Source: Eutypella sp. D-1 (Eukaryota > Ascomycota > Sordariomycetes > Xylariales > Diatrypaceae). Taken from it: 64,000 nt of DNA. A model generated the notes under the pieces. The model saw only the letters and a list, made by a program, of their open reading frames with translations. It was not told the DNA's origin and did not search any database. Positions 34,667 through 46,500 of this stretch are shown piece by piece (position 1 is the first letter of the stretch; each line of letters opens with the position of its first letter). Location: NCBI GenBank assembly GCA_023313575.1, contig JAJTTP010000030.1, positions 1 to 64,000 on the forward strand, written 5' to 3'. Made by a program: the position numbers and the translations under genes.

Positions 34667-35296
34667 ATATTCCCCCTATATTCAGTTTATTCTTTTTTTT
34701 TCCTCTCTCTCTGTCTCTCTCATCCACTAATGCTTTCATAATCGAATTCGTCAATGGCTTTGTTCTCTGTATCTTTGCATCAATTCCATTATGATTCTGT
34801 TTGCCACTGCAGGTATCACCAGATCTTTAGGACAATTCTGGCTTCTACACCCAGACTTTCTCTCATCAATGCCTTTATCGGCGGCTTCCTTCACAAAACC
34901 CTGATGCGACAAAGGCTCCGTTCACGAACGCCCCTGTGCCATAGAAACGCCTCGATAGTGCATAACAAAGACAGAAGAATGGATCAAGTAGCCTTATGAA
35001 TCGCCTTTTGTGCCACACCAATCATGGGAACCAAGCGCTGCGGAACAAGGCATTGTTCGCGCCTGCGCCTGCCTAGCCCCGTGAAGTTCTACTTAAGCCG
35101 ATAGCTCCCACCACCTCGACTAACCAAATTTCTTCTCCCCCATCATTCTATTCTCAAAACGAAAACCGGGTTTTCATCGCAGAAGACATATAAAACGAAT
35201 CAAGTTCAGGTATTGCAGGCACAATACACAGGTATTCATATATATCTTCCCATCAGAAAAGAAAACGAAAAAAAGGAAAAGCAACAGCGAAAAAAG
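34667..35296. other. Intergenic and leader, nothing supported
   Basis: CT-rich tract at about 34686-34722; otherwise no coding signal. Confidence 0.5.
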
Positions 35297-35650
35297 ATGG
35301 TCGCCCTCACAGTCCTCTTCAAGACCCTCACGACGCTGGCGTCGCTGATGGCGCTGTTCACCGACGCGCGCCCGACCGGCACCGCCACGGGTCCCGTCGC
35401 CGTGCGGCGCACCAGCCTGTCGGGCGGGAACTACTTCCCGCTGCTAGTTGACCGGCACGACTGCAACGACACGCAGAGCTACGGGACCCGCGCAGGAACG
35501 TCGCCGAGACCCACGGCCGCGCCGAGTATGGGCTTCGTGGGCCAGCAGGTGAGCACGACTGCGTCCAAGACGCCGCAGGGAGCCGCGGAGACCGGGAAGC
35601 CGGATCTCGGCCTCATTGGTCACCAGATGGGTGGTGGTGCGGATTACTAA
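35297..35650 (+). CDS. Small secreted protein, candidate effector or wall protein
   Basis: 117 residues from ATG 35297. An A-rich stretch AACAGCGAAAAAAG precedes the ATG. Residues 1-24 form a signal peptide (VLFKTLTTLASLMALFT), with cleavage likely near DARP. The mature part is Thr/Ala/Gly/Pro-rich with one Cys (C64) and two similar motifs, MGFVGQQ and LGLIGHQM, about 30 residues apart. No known domain. Small secreted proteins of this kind are frequent in plant-associated fungi, but one cysteine is few for an apoplastic effector. An alternative upstream start would add a highly charged, non-secretory 28-residue leader and is disfavoured. Confidence 0.7.
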   Translation: MVALTVLFKTLTTLASLMALFTDARPTGTATGPVAVRRTSLSGGNYFPLLVDRHDCNDTQSYGTRAGTSPRPTAAPSMGFVGQQVSTTASKTPQGAAETGKPDLGLIGHQMGGGADY

Positions 35651-36104
35651 TGCGCTGGCTTGTCGGCCGGCTCTATTGGTCGGTTGGTGTCGGATTCCGG
35701 TGGTGTCTTGCTGTGCTGGACATGGCCAGGTAGATTATGAGCCGCCGTTGGTGGATAATAGAAAGGGCTTGTGTCTAGTGGAGTTACGGCTCGACGTGTA
35801 TAAGTAGTCCAGGTAAGTGGGAGCGTAATTCTCCTAATCAAGCATTTATACAATCCTCATATTTCAAATTTCAGATCGATACTTAATGTGATGTAATGAC
35901 GTGCATAAGACGGGGCATAAGCTTCATGAGGTTTACTTGTTGCGTTCATGATAGTTCTGTGTTCACCATATATGATACGGTGCGTTAAGAGTTCTTCCAA
36001 GGCCAATGCTAAGATGGGGTCCCCGTGTCCTTCTCGACCCATTATACAGCCATGACGATATCTATGCTCACCGCAAGTAGCTCGAAGGGTGGCTAAGCAA
36101 TTAA
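35651..36104. other. Spacer between convergent genes
   Basis: 3' flanks of the small secreted protein gene (plus) and the P450 gene (minus). Nothing else seen. Confidence 0.5.
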
Positions 36105-38679
36105 TCAGGACGTTTCTGTCCTCGGTCTGAAGACGACGTCCAGACGGCCCGGAATCATGGTGAAGTTCTCGCTTTTGCCACTTAGAAACGCGTCCTCCGC
36201 CTTCTTCGTGTGGATAATATGGCCTTCACCTTCACCCTCTTCTCCGCCGCCGCCGTCGGCGACGAGCTCGAAATCCCACCGCCGCACCATCTGGCTCACG
36301 ACGTAGCGGATCTCTGTGAGCGCCAGCTGTTTGCCAACGCAGCTGTTCAAGCCTGTATGTGTGTTCGCGGAGTGGTGTCAATAGTGATTCATGCTGAGTT
36401 CGCAAGATGAGGGGGGGTTGCTGTATTATACAGGCTTGGGAAAGGGGTAGCGTGCTAGCTCTAGCTGAGGAAGTGAAATGGCTAATCGAGACGTTTATAT
36501 GTGAGAGTCGGGAATGAGACTTACCCATAGAGAACGGCACAAAGACCCTCTCATCCTTGACCAATTCCGCCCGCCGCGTCGTCCAGCGCTCGGGGATGAA
36601 TTCGTCCGGGTCGGGAAAGTACCTCTCATCTGGCAGCGAGATGCGTCAGTATAAAAAGCCCTGCTCATTCTTATATTGCGCCCCCAATTATATCAACGGA
36701 ATTATGCGTAATGTAAGTATTACGCAGTCTGATGCTGTGGCGGTATCTGCTTCCAACTCCCCATGGATCCTGGCCTAAAAGGGGTAAAAGTGGAGAATGA
36801 GCATATATAGAAGACGTACCGCGGAACATGGTGTGCGTGGGGTTCTGCACGATCGTGTCGCCGGGGATAAAATACTTTCCGACTTGTAGTCCCTCAGGGG
36901 GTGTCATGCGCTGAACTCCCCTAGGCACCGCCGGCTATAGTGATCCCATTATAGTTGATCAGTTACTCTTTCATGCATACCCTCTTGCTTGCATGGGCTA
37001 TTGCCGCTCCCGCAATACATGTAGGGGATAAAGTTATTCATGAACCTACATGTAGTCGAAGTGCCTCGTTGATGCACCCCTGGAGATACTTGAGCCCGTG
37101 AAGGCCGTCGTATTCGACCGCTGACCCATCATCATCATCGCCGTCATCCACGACCTTCTTCGCACCGTCCCGGTTCTCGGAGTAGAAGTCGTCGATCTCG
37201 GCTTGCAGTTTCCGTAGGGAATCCTGGTGCATACAAAGCTCGAAGACTAGGCTTGTAATGGTGGCGGCGGTCGTGTCGCTTTGTCACATCGAGTAACCTG
37301 CCGCGTCAGCCACTTCTTATATCTCAAGGTTCCTAATCCATAGGATTTGGCTTTCTTTTCTTATGTTTCATAACTAGGACAATGCCCTGTTCCCATACCA
37401 TTCACCGATCACGTGAAAGCTTTCCGTGTTTTATCAGTGGACTCAAGAGAGGGAAACACACTCACCTGCCTGCAACAGTAATCAAGAATGCGTCGCTGTA
37501 GAGGTTGATATTGGTCTTCCAGTCCCTCTTAGGGCCCTCCCGATAATCCTTCAGGATCCAGGAGAAGATGTCAGGTCCATCGGGTAGTTTGCCCTCTTCC
37601 TCAAGGGCGATGCGCTTCTCGACGCGGTCGATAAGGAAGCGCCAGAGGCGCACGTCGGCGCTGTTGAGGACGGGTATGGCCCGGAGTACCGGTATCAGCC
37701 AGATAACCCAGCTGAGCACCCCGATGAGAACCATGGCGTCCTGCGTCGACCGCATATAGTAGCCCATGACCCCGCTTTCCAGCATCCTAAACGACTCGCT
37801 GTACGACAGCGACGCCATCACGTCAAGGGTGTAGAACGCTACCCAATCCGACACGTTCACCGGCTCGCCCTTGCTCGCGCGCCTCCCGATCTGCTCGAGG
37901 AGCTGGCTCGTGTAGCGCGCCACGCGGGGCTTGTAGTCCAGGAGTGCTGGTAAAATTCATAGTTAAACTGAGAGAGCAAATATTTCATATATAGGTAAAT
38001 GTGCCATTAAGAAAACATTGAATCAAGAGACCGGCTTACCTTTGCTACTGAAAGCACGATCCCATGCCTTCCGACGCTCGGCATGAGTAGCTGGCCGAAT
38101 TTCCCCGAGTAGGTTGTAGGCTGGAGCAAGAAGATTATACCAGGGGCCCTTCAAGCATGTTGTTGAGCTCGAATGGATGGCAAGGAGCGCGTCTGGGTCA
38201 TTGATAGACAGCTCCCGTGGCCCCACACGCACAACATCCCCGTAGATCTGGTGCAGCTTCTGCACTTCCAGGTCTTGTCGCCAACTCCGGAGGTATCTTA
38301 GTGTCCGGTAGAAATTGGATAGCCGCGCCGCGAAAGGTCCAGGGAAGTGTCGTAGCGGGTGGAAAAACGCACGGTACACGAGAATGCTTCCGAAAAGCCC
38401 CGTGAAGACCGCGGACATCAGCGCTCCCACCGTGACGGAGGCGGCCTTCAGTCTAGAGGTGAATTTGGTGCCACCGTCAACATGTTCAATATCAGCTGGC
38501 ACATAGAGGGCGACCGTTGCAGTTCCCGCCGCGTATAGAAGTATAACCGTGACTATCAGTCGTTTAACATAGAGATCCCAATCGCCTCTACGGAAGACAG
38601 CGTGGTGGAGGACGACACCGCATACCAAGGCGAGGCCGCGGCTCTCCCAGCTTGTCAGATCGATCGAATCAAGAATCAT
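36105..38679 (-). CDS. Cytochrome P450 monooxygenase
   Basis: Six exons on the minus strand: 38679-38040, 37946-37466, 37278-37050, 36934-36820, 36629-36525 and 36352-36105; 605 residues. All P450 marks are present: I-helix AGSDTTA (372-378, split by an intron), ExxR as EALR (445-448), the PERW motif (501-504) and the heme loop FSMGLNSCVG with Cys528. The fragment LRLHPAVPRGVQRMTPPEG is typical of the fungal group often annotated as benzoate 4-monooxygenase-like. The N terminus is long and has about three hydrophobic segments before the Pro hinge (FHPLRHFPGPF), so it is anchored in the ER membrane by more than one helix. ATG 38679 is chosen because frames further upstream start only at TTG. 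The last introns (190 and 172 bp) are long. Substrate unknown. Confidence 0.92.
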
Positions 38680-40149
38680 GGCTGTTTTAGGTGTCAATTT
38701 GGACTCTTATGATGTCTTTTTCCAAGGTTATTTTGAATATGGAGGGTACAGAGGAAGAATTGGCAACTCGTAGGGGGATCCCTGTCTTAGGGTATGAATC
38801 ACCGCAGGAAATTGATCCTGTAGGCAGGTTGGCAGTGGCAGGTACATATGGCGTAAATTATATACCAGGTGCGCCTTCCTCATGATATACTACCTGCCTA
38901 GCTCCTTCTAAAGTAGTGAACACGGAACTTCAGGTGGTGAAGCCCTTACCTCTACTGTCTGTCACTCAGAGGCGCCACGACTTCGCTTACCTGCATGCCC
39001 GTTTCACCTGCCAGATAGCAGCATCACATCACTGTGCACTGTGGCGTCTTTGGCTTGACGTCCTGCTTCACATGAAGTCGAGCTACGTATGCAAGCGCAA
39101 CTGCCGAGCACTAGCTATTAAGCAGTCGAGCCAATAAGTGCATCTCGATCTATATAGTCATAGCAACATGTCTCGGTCACGTACTTGATCGACTTATAGC
39201 TGAGCATATAAAATCCCTGATCCCGATCGGCCCGCCCTTGATCAAGGAATACATCCGTTCACACCCCAAGGTCACCCCCAACCAGCCAATCTCGAGATTC
39301 CGTTGCACAAATACGCATCTTCGAGATAGATTTTATGTTGTGAACAGGTATGTCAACCGGGAGTCTGGAACAGCCGGCTGCGAATCGGGGAATACTCATC
39401 GCCTATCCGTGTCCATCTGCGGAGTAGATTCCGTTACACGACAGCATGATAATTATACACGGCGTGATGGCGTCGACTTTTGCATTACCCCTCTGTACTG
39501 TCTTCTCTAAAATTCGCTTGGTAATCACATTTCGCTTGCGCGAGCGGGGGCACATCTCCCTCACATGACTACGACTCCGGTGACCGTCAGACCTATCATC
39601 GCCAGACATACACCGCCCAGCATCACACCGGAAACAATGGCGTGCATGGAGATACAGCCACATGGATAATAATCGAAGTCCACTCCAGTAATAACAGGAA
39701 ATGACAGTTCTCCAATCTTGCCAATGTAACATTGCACGGGACGTGGCTGAAATGGTTTCGGTGTGTTCGTTATGACGGCAACACTTGTTCGACATTTGAC
39801 ATGGAGCTATCGGCTAGAAAGGACCTTTGGCGACCTATTGAATAGACGGGTGTAACATTGTGGGAATACGTGATATGTTGCATCGAAGGTATGCATGTGC
39901 GATACGATTTAACTGTGGACGCCAATGAACATCCGCTCAGCCAGGGTAATTGCATGCTCGCTCACGGTGTCGTAGAAAATATTGGCTGGCTCATATATCA
40001 CTTCTCCGAGGTAACGCAACTAGATTAATCTAACACAGGAAGAAACACACTATGTATATATATGTATATGCCAAGCTATATATGCCAGTATATGGTATAT
40101 CTACAAAAGCAACTACGCACCCGATAACGCCCTAGATGCTCAGCTTGTT
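38680..40149. other. Intergenic, nothing supported
   Basis: No frame with coding character on either strand; includes the P450 promoter. Confidence 0.5.
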
Positions 40150-41934
40150 CTATCGAGGGGGGAACTCGTATCCAGGTCCGGAGATGTCCTCGGTGAAGGC
40201 CCAGTAGACGTACATAGCGCCGTAGCTCCAGGTGTCGCCGACGACGCCGGGGAAGTTGGCGCGGTCCATCATGAGGGCGAGATAGCGGGCGGGGTAGCCC
40301 TCGGGAAGGGGCACAACGTTGGGCCAGACGCGGGAGGCGGTGCCCGCACCGTTGAAGGGCGGTAGGTCCATGCGCAGCGTACCCCGATCCTGCAGCGTCG
40401 GATACGAGTACACGAAGACGGCGCCGTCGCTGCTCCCTGCCAGCACGTACCGCTCGCCGCCCACCCGCTGGATTAGCGTCCCCGTGCTGTTGCGTGGCAC
40501 GGGTTCCGCGATCTCTGCCCATGGGCCCTGCCAGTCGTGCGCCTCGAACAGCGTCGCCCGGAAGCTGTTCTCCAGGTCCGTCGTCAGCAGGCGCCAGCGC
40601 TTCGCCCCGGCGTCCCACAGGATGCAGGGGTCCTCATGGAATCCGCCGTCGCTCGGACAGTCGGGGCAATGAGAATGCTTGGGATTGTGGGTTTGGGATT
40701 GCGTATCGGGACGGTGGTGATGACAGCGACAACGACAAAAGTCACTGCGAGGTAACGCGGCGGCCCGCATCACGGAGAACCCGCGGCGCGGGTCGTGCGT
40801 CGATTCGGCGACCACGAGGCCCGAGTACGCGCGGCGATCGGTATTCTTGGAACCACCGAAGTCGCAGGTCCAGGCGCGCCAGAGACCGGCATCCTCATCG
40901 TAGAACAAGTGCGAGGCGTAGTCATTGCGCAGCAACCCGTCGCCGTGGTCGAAGACGATCGTTCCCTCGAACCGATAATCCGAGGGTGCGCCCGGGTCTA
41001 GACTCATGACCCCCTGTGTGCAGTCTCCCGTGCCGAGGCCGCGCGCAGTGAAGGTGAACCAGAGCCGGCCCCCATCGTCGAAGTACGGCGCCCCATCACG
41101 GTAAGTGATATTCCGAATGTCGGCCTGTCCGATGCCCGCCGAGAGGTACGAAGAAACACCGCCGAGGAGAACGCGCGCATGCCGCGGTAGCCGTGCAGAC
41201 ACATTGAAGCTGGACCCGAGCGCCGTCCGACGACGCCGTAGGTCCAGCAGGTCCCGGAAGTTGTGATCTGGGTGGATTCGACCCAGGTGCACAGTATGTC
41301 CATTCTTGGAGTAGAAAGCATTCAGGCTGATACCCGCAAGCTGTATATGGAGTTTATAGGGAGCTGTGGGGGCCGGACGGCCGAGGTGAAGCGGCGAAGT
41401 GCGGGTCACGATCCCGTCCTTGATGAGGCGTACCTCAAATACGGCTTCGCGATCCGGGTGGGCCTTGGTGTTTGGATGCACCGCTGCGACTTGTAGGCGC
41501 GTCTGCTGGGAGGTGGTGGCGATATCCAACGTCACCTCGACGCTCTGGCTCTTGTCTACCTGGTCGAAGTGAATCTCCCGAACATCAAGCTCATACACTG
41601 CGTACGGGTTCACGCCTCCAACGTAACGGACCGACTCAGACAGTTCACTGTCCGGGCCTGAGCTGATCTCCAACAGACCGTCCTTGATAGCGTACACGCA
41701 TGGTGAGACGGGCTTGCCTATGATGGGGTGCATCAGGTCTAAACCGATGATCTCCTTGGGAACAAGGCTAGCAAGCGGAATATTGTTACTGAACAGGAAG
41801 CGCCTTACGGACTGTCGGTAGAAAGTAAGATCCAGCAAGTTGGCGTGTGGACGCGACGCTCCCTCCTGCACAAGGGGGCCGGAGGAGCTTGCGCACTCTT
41901 CCCCTTCAGTGGGGAACAATAGTCTTTTCACCAT
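40150..41934 (-). CDS. Beta-propeller glycoside hydrolase-like protein, family not assigned
   Basis: Single frame of 594 residues, ATG 41934, no signal peptide. The N-terminal 90-230 region looks like a beta-sandwich (alternating strands such as SVEVTLDIATTS and YKLHIQLAGISLNAFY). The remainder has repeated strand motifs of a five-bladed propeller: YFDDGGRLWFTFTARG, HLFYDEDAGLWRAWTCDF, FHEDPCILWDAGAKRWRLLTTD, ERYVLAGSSDGAVFVYSYP. These resemble the GH43/GH32 superfamily, where acidic residues at blade starts act in catalysis; I cannot place it in a numbered family. A Cys/His-rich insert (about 40652-40756 in DNA, CRCRCHHH...HCPDC) interrupts a blade and could be an unrecognised in-frame intron. 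The role is probably hydrolysis or binding of an intracellular or non-classically exported saccharide. Confidence 0.65.
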   Translation of the reverse strand: MVKRLLFPTEGEECASSSGPLVQEGASRPHANLLDLTFYRQSVRRFLFSNNIPLASLVPKEIIGLDLMHPIIGKPVSPCVYAIKDGLLEISSGPDSELSESVRYVGGVNPYAVYELDVREIHFDQVDKSQSVEVTLDIATTSQQTRLQVAAVHPNTKAHPDREAVFEVRLIKDGIVTRTSPLHLGRPAPTAPYKLHIQLAGISLNAFYSKNGHTVHLGRIHPDHNFRDLLDLRRRRTALGSSFNVSARLPRHARVLLGGVSSYLSAGIGQADIRNITYRDGAPYFDDGGRLWFTFTARGLGTGDCTQGVMSLDPGAPSDYRFEGTIVFDHGDGLLRNDYASHLFYDEDAGLWRAWTCDFGGSKNTDRRAYSGLVVAESTHDPRRGFSVMRAAALPRSDFCRCRCHHHRPDTQSQTHNPKHSHCPDCPSDGGFHEDPCILWDAGAKRWRLLTTDLENSFRATLFEAHDWQGPWAEIAEPVPRNSTGTLIQRVGGERYVLAGSSDGAVFVYSYPTLQDRGTLRMDLPPFNGAGTASRVWPNVVPLPEGYPARYLALMMDRANFPGVVGDTWSYGAMYVYWAFTEDISGPGYEFPPR

Positions 41935-43577
41935 GGCGATAGTCGTAGTTAAGCAGAATCTTTCTAGTACGGATAGAGAGTTATCTGGTGCAATAATGCT
42001 CGGAATAATCCCTAGGGCATGAAAGGAACTACTGCGATCGTTATTTATTCAAAAAACGAATTGACGCCATAGGATCGCAGCTCTTGTTCCAGACCTCGTT
42101 TTCAGCTTCCAGTATGATCATCAGGGACAATGTCATATGGCGATTCGAGTAGCCTCTCGACTGATACAACAAAGACAAGATACTTTACGGTCATGCAAGC
42201 ACTCGTAATGTAGCGAGATGTCTACGCCTAAGCCCTCGTGATATACGCCAGGACAGGGAATCAATGCCAAGTACTCAGGTACGATGTAGCAGACCGTGGT
42301 GGCTGGGCACAGAGGGTTACGGTAGTTATTGACTTTAAGTAAAGTGGGAAAGGTGTTTGTGAACGATTTGGGAGTGCGATAAAAATATTATTTTATACAA
42401 ATCTCAGGCTGGATCCAATGTTGAAGCAAAGAGCAGACACAAGACAATGCGCTTATTGTAACTTGAAAGTTGTACGGAGGTAGAAGTTGCCGGTTAAAAT
42501 CGTGGCGGCGTGCATAGGGAGGAGGCGGCGTGGCCAAGCGTGGCAGACATCAGCCCCAACCCCCTAAACCTGAGACGTCATGAAGCCCCATATGGACCCA
42601 TATCTCTCTAACTACCCCATACTTCAGTACCCACCCGAATCCCGACCTGCCGTTTCAATTTTCGGGTGAACCCGCACGTGCTAAATAACATGCTGAAGGA
42701 CTTGGGAACTTCAATGTCCAGACGGGTTTGGAATCCGTTACGTATCAACTAGTTGACGAATTCATTTATTCACATATTAGCCTTATTTCTGACCTTTTTT
42801 TTCCGCAGCAGTTAGAAAGCAAATATATTTTCGGAGAATAAGATTCTAGCCGGCGCTAGACACCGGGAGATTTTACGACGTGGGGCATTTTACGGAGTAT
42901 ATCATCACGTATTCCCTCGCGGTTTTGACCTACCGAATTAATCATCTCGCCCACCCACCGGCTTGGCCGCCTAGCCGCCCAGACGGCGACAAGGACTATC
43001 ATGTGATGTATAACCTTATTTTAAGCATAAATGAGAAACCCGGTTTGCTATATTCGTATCATTATTACTACTACTGCTAACACACATACTGGTCTCATAA
43101 GACATGCAACGACGACAATCACAACCACAAACACCCCGAGGGGCGGTAGCAACAACAGCAGCCAGTAATGCCATGGATTTCCAAGACCCGAAAGGGTCTT
43201 GCAGAAGAGGAGCGAAGGGCCTAGGCTCGCAGAGAACGCCCCTCGTGCCAACCCCACCTGGTTAACTACTGAGTTCCCGCGTGACATGACGATGTAACCA
43301 GACGGGTCTCGATTCCGCGACGAGCTGTTGGGACGTCCGATGTAACCCTGTGATGCGATTGAAGGATGGGTCTATCTGTGTGGTGTGTGTCACATATGGT
43401 TGGCTACTCACCTTGGCGCAACGGGCGCATCAGTTTTGAGCAATTACTGAATTAATCTTTGACATCTATGGAAATACCCAGCAAGATCAACAAGAACCCT
43501 AGACTAACAAGCATCAGATCAGCAAGGCCAAGCTGATATTCTTCCTACCGAGCAAAATCGTGAACATGATCTCCTCA
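41935..43577. other. Intergenic, nothing firmly supported
   Basis: Promoter of the glycosidase-like gene and 3' flank of the giant gene. A 79-codon minus-strand frame (43287-43048) has an ATG and one strongly hydrophobic segment but no other support. Confidence 0.45.
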
Positions 43578-46500
43578 TCATCGTCGGCCACCACGGTGCC
43601 GATGGTTCTTTCCCGCCCGAGAAAGAGGCCTGTCGTTTTCTTCCACTTCCTCCACTTCCTCTTCTTCCTCGTCAAAGAACTCTGCCTCATCATACTCAAT
43701 CTCCTCGTGCTCCTCATCATCACGTAGTGCCGCGCTAGGGTCATACTCCCCTACCTCCATGGCGCCTTCCACGCGCCCTTCATCCACTCCGTCCACCTGG
43801 GCTAAGGAGATCGGTGTCAGGCCCTTCTTTTTCGGCTTGGCGGGTTCTGCGGCCCTAAAGAACGCGTGGTCTTCATGCAGCGGCTTTCCCATGCACAGAA
43901 ACCCCATTGGGGTGTGCGAGATCTCCTGTCCTCGTCGGCGGACAGACAGGTAGTCTTGCGTGAACGTGAACGGTTTGTGCGTGAGCTTTGTTCGACGTTG
44001 CTGCTGCTTAGGATGGGAGGTGCCGTTGTGTTCGTCACCATCCTCTTGACCCTTGGTCGCGGGTGTCGGCATCATGTTGGACATCTCAGCCCCGCTTTCG
44101 GTTGCAGAGTTGGCCACCTGATCGCTTCCATCTCCCTCGGATGATTCCTCTTCAACGAACACCGGTGCACATTCATCTATGCCGAGTAGCTGGCAAACGC
44201 TGCCGTATTCAGACCACTCAAAATACAGTCTGCCCGCGAAGAAGCCCAACTCCGTAGTGAGCCACTGAGGAGCGCGCCAAGATTCCGGAAGTGCGGGTAT
44301 GCTGTAATACTTGAAGTTGTTGAAGTGCAGCATACGCCTAGTCACAGGGGCCGCATATGTCATCAGGAAGGTGGGGCTTCCAGATCCCTGGACGATGGGT
44401 AGGATGGCTTCGGCTTCCTCTGGAGTTACGACTACGGCAGTCTCAGGTGATTGGGAGTACAAAACCCATTGGACAGGGCGCTATAAGAAGTTAGCAGCGG
44501 GACTTGAACAGGAGTATAGTTGAACCGTACCATGAAGTTATCATTAGTTGATTCGAGGACGTATTTGACTGTCTTCTCGAATTCCGTGGATATGAAAAGC
44601 GGTGAGGAGCTTGCCTCCGGGTTGATCTTATACTTTCGCCCCAGCGATGTTCTGGCCAGAGCCCGAAAAACGTGCATGATGCAGTCAGGGCCTGCAGGAA
44701 ATCGCCCGGTGCGAGCGAAGATCTCGATGTCTCGGTGCAGGCCCGGGAAGGTGTGAGGGGTATACGGTAGCGGCTTCTTCACCTGCCGCACAGCTTCGAC
44801 CTCCTGCTCTATCTCTCGTTCCTGTTCCACTTCCTGCATTGCAGAAGCATGTACGGCTTGGCCCGTATCTTGGAATTCCTTCCTTCTGCTTTCTAACTCC
44901 CGTGCAAACCTCGCTATTTTCACGTTGGAGCGGAGAGCTGGTTTGGGTTTCGTCTTCGTCTGGGGAGCGTAAAGTTGTTGTAGTGTCTGGCGCTCTGTTT
45001 GGCGAATCGCTGACACATACGATGACCGTTGGTCGTCATCCTTGAGAAAGTCGGGGAAGTCTATAGCCGCCTGCATTCTGTTGCAGAAATCAACCCCTTG
45101 TGCATAAAATAACGGCTGCAAGGACTCGAGGTGATTGCAAGTGTTGTTCAGAAGCCAATAGATCCTGTTTTACGTTAGCGATTGTGTGTACACAGGCATA
45201 AATGGCGGTTGGGGGTTGCAGCGTAAATAAGCCAGGGAAAGGGGGGTTGAGGAGACCACTCTGGAAATAGGACTGAAATATCTCTATAGAATCAAGGTGG
45301 TGTTCTCCACTTACACATCGCCCGAGTCAACAGGGTCATCATCTCGCTTCACGCATAGATCACGGATGCTCTGGTTCACTTCCGGAGGAGCAAAGAATGT
45401 GACAGACTGCGTAGTGCCTAATTGGCGCAGTCTCATGGCCGCTGTTTCCTATTAGCCTCATATTATTGATCAGGGACGGTCGACCTTACCTTGTACTAGA
45501 GAATCTTTGGTCTGACCCAGGCCCAATGTAAGTGCCGCTCTCGCCCCTGGTGCAAACCTCAGATCGGTTCCACGAGTATGTGCCTGTCCAGGTGTTAGTA
45601 ATCTCATTGTAGCTGACGCCGAGACTGGAGGTAGTGCATACTTCATCTAGGTACACGAGAACCTTTTCAAGGTTATCTGCATACGGCGAAGCTAGTAGAG
45701 GCGTCCTCGTTCCCTGTTTCGAGACAATGAATGGTTTGTTCTCGCTGTCGAAGTAAAGGGCAACAGTTGCCCGACCATCCACCCTCAACCAAGTCCTTGC
45801 AAGCTCAAGATTGTCCATTTCCAATATCTGCGCTCCGGAATCGATTAAAATGCGTATATTCTCTCTCCGCAACATTTGAAGGAACGAGTATTCGGATAGG
45901 CGCTTGTGATCCTCCTGCATTACGATGCACTGCCGTGATCGTTTCTGGAGTAAGTAAGTGAGGACTTCTGCATTTGTGTGAGAAAGCGTCGGCAGATCAT
46001 CTTGCTTGATCGTGAGGGGGAAATTTGCGCATTCATCCGACGTGCCAGAAAATCCTGTTGTGAGCCGTTTGTTCGAAGATCCGTGACTCGACAGGCCAGC
46101 TTCAGAGCTCGAGAACAAGGGGATATCCCATCCGTTCGACTGTAGCTTGACTTTGAATTGCTTTGCGTGCCGCGGAAAAACAAACCGATTCATGTAATAA
46201 TCGTTCACAACAACCTTGTACCTGACGCAATCCCAGATGCGGTTCAGTTGGTGTTCATCATCCACGTTGATCGAATGCCAGTCTCGCAGGTAGGCGGGGA
46301 AATCGTCGTCACCATCAGTCCACTTATTATACTCTGAAGCTGGATCATCAGACCTCAGCACCGATTCGAGTGCTTGGCGTGTCTGTTCTATGTTGATTCC
46401 ACCATGATAAAATGCCAGACATGTCAGGAGTATTGCAACCTAAAATCAACATGTTAGCGGCCACTTTTATGCAGAAAAGGAATATGATTTTCATGGAGTA

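Noticed and set aside
34686..34722. CT-rich tract after the tRNA as a functional element
   Set aside because: Simple-sequence pyrimidine tract typical of fungal leaders; nothing specific to support a function.
17805..38679. Secondary-metabolite gene cluster
   Set aside because: No polyketide, non-ribosomal peptide, terpene or indole backbone gene between the candidate tailoring genes.
43048..43287. 79-codon minus-strand frame with one transmembrane-like segment
   Set aside because: No homology I recognise, low-complexity Leu/Val run from repeats in the DNA, no paired regulatory signals.
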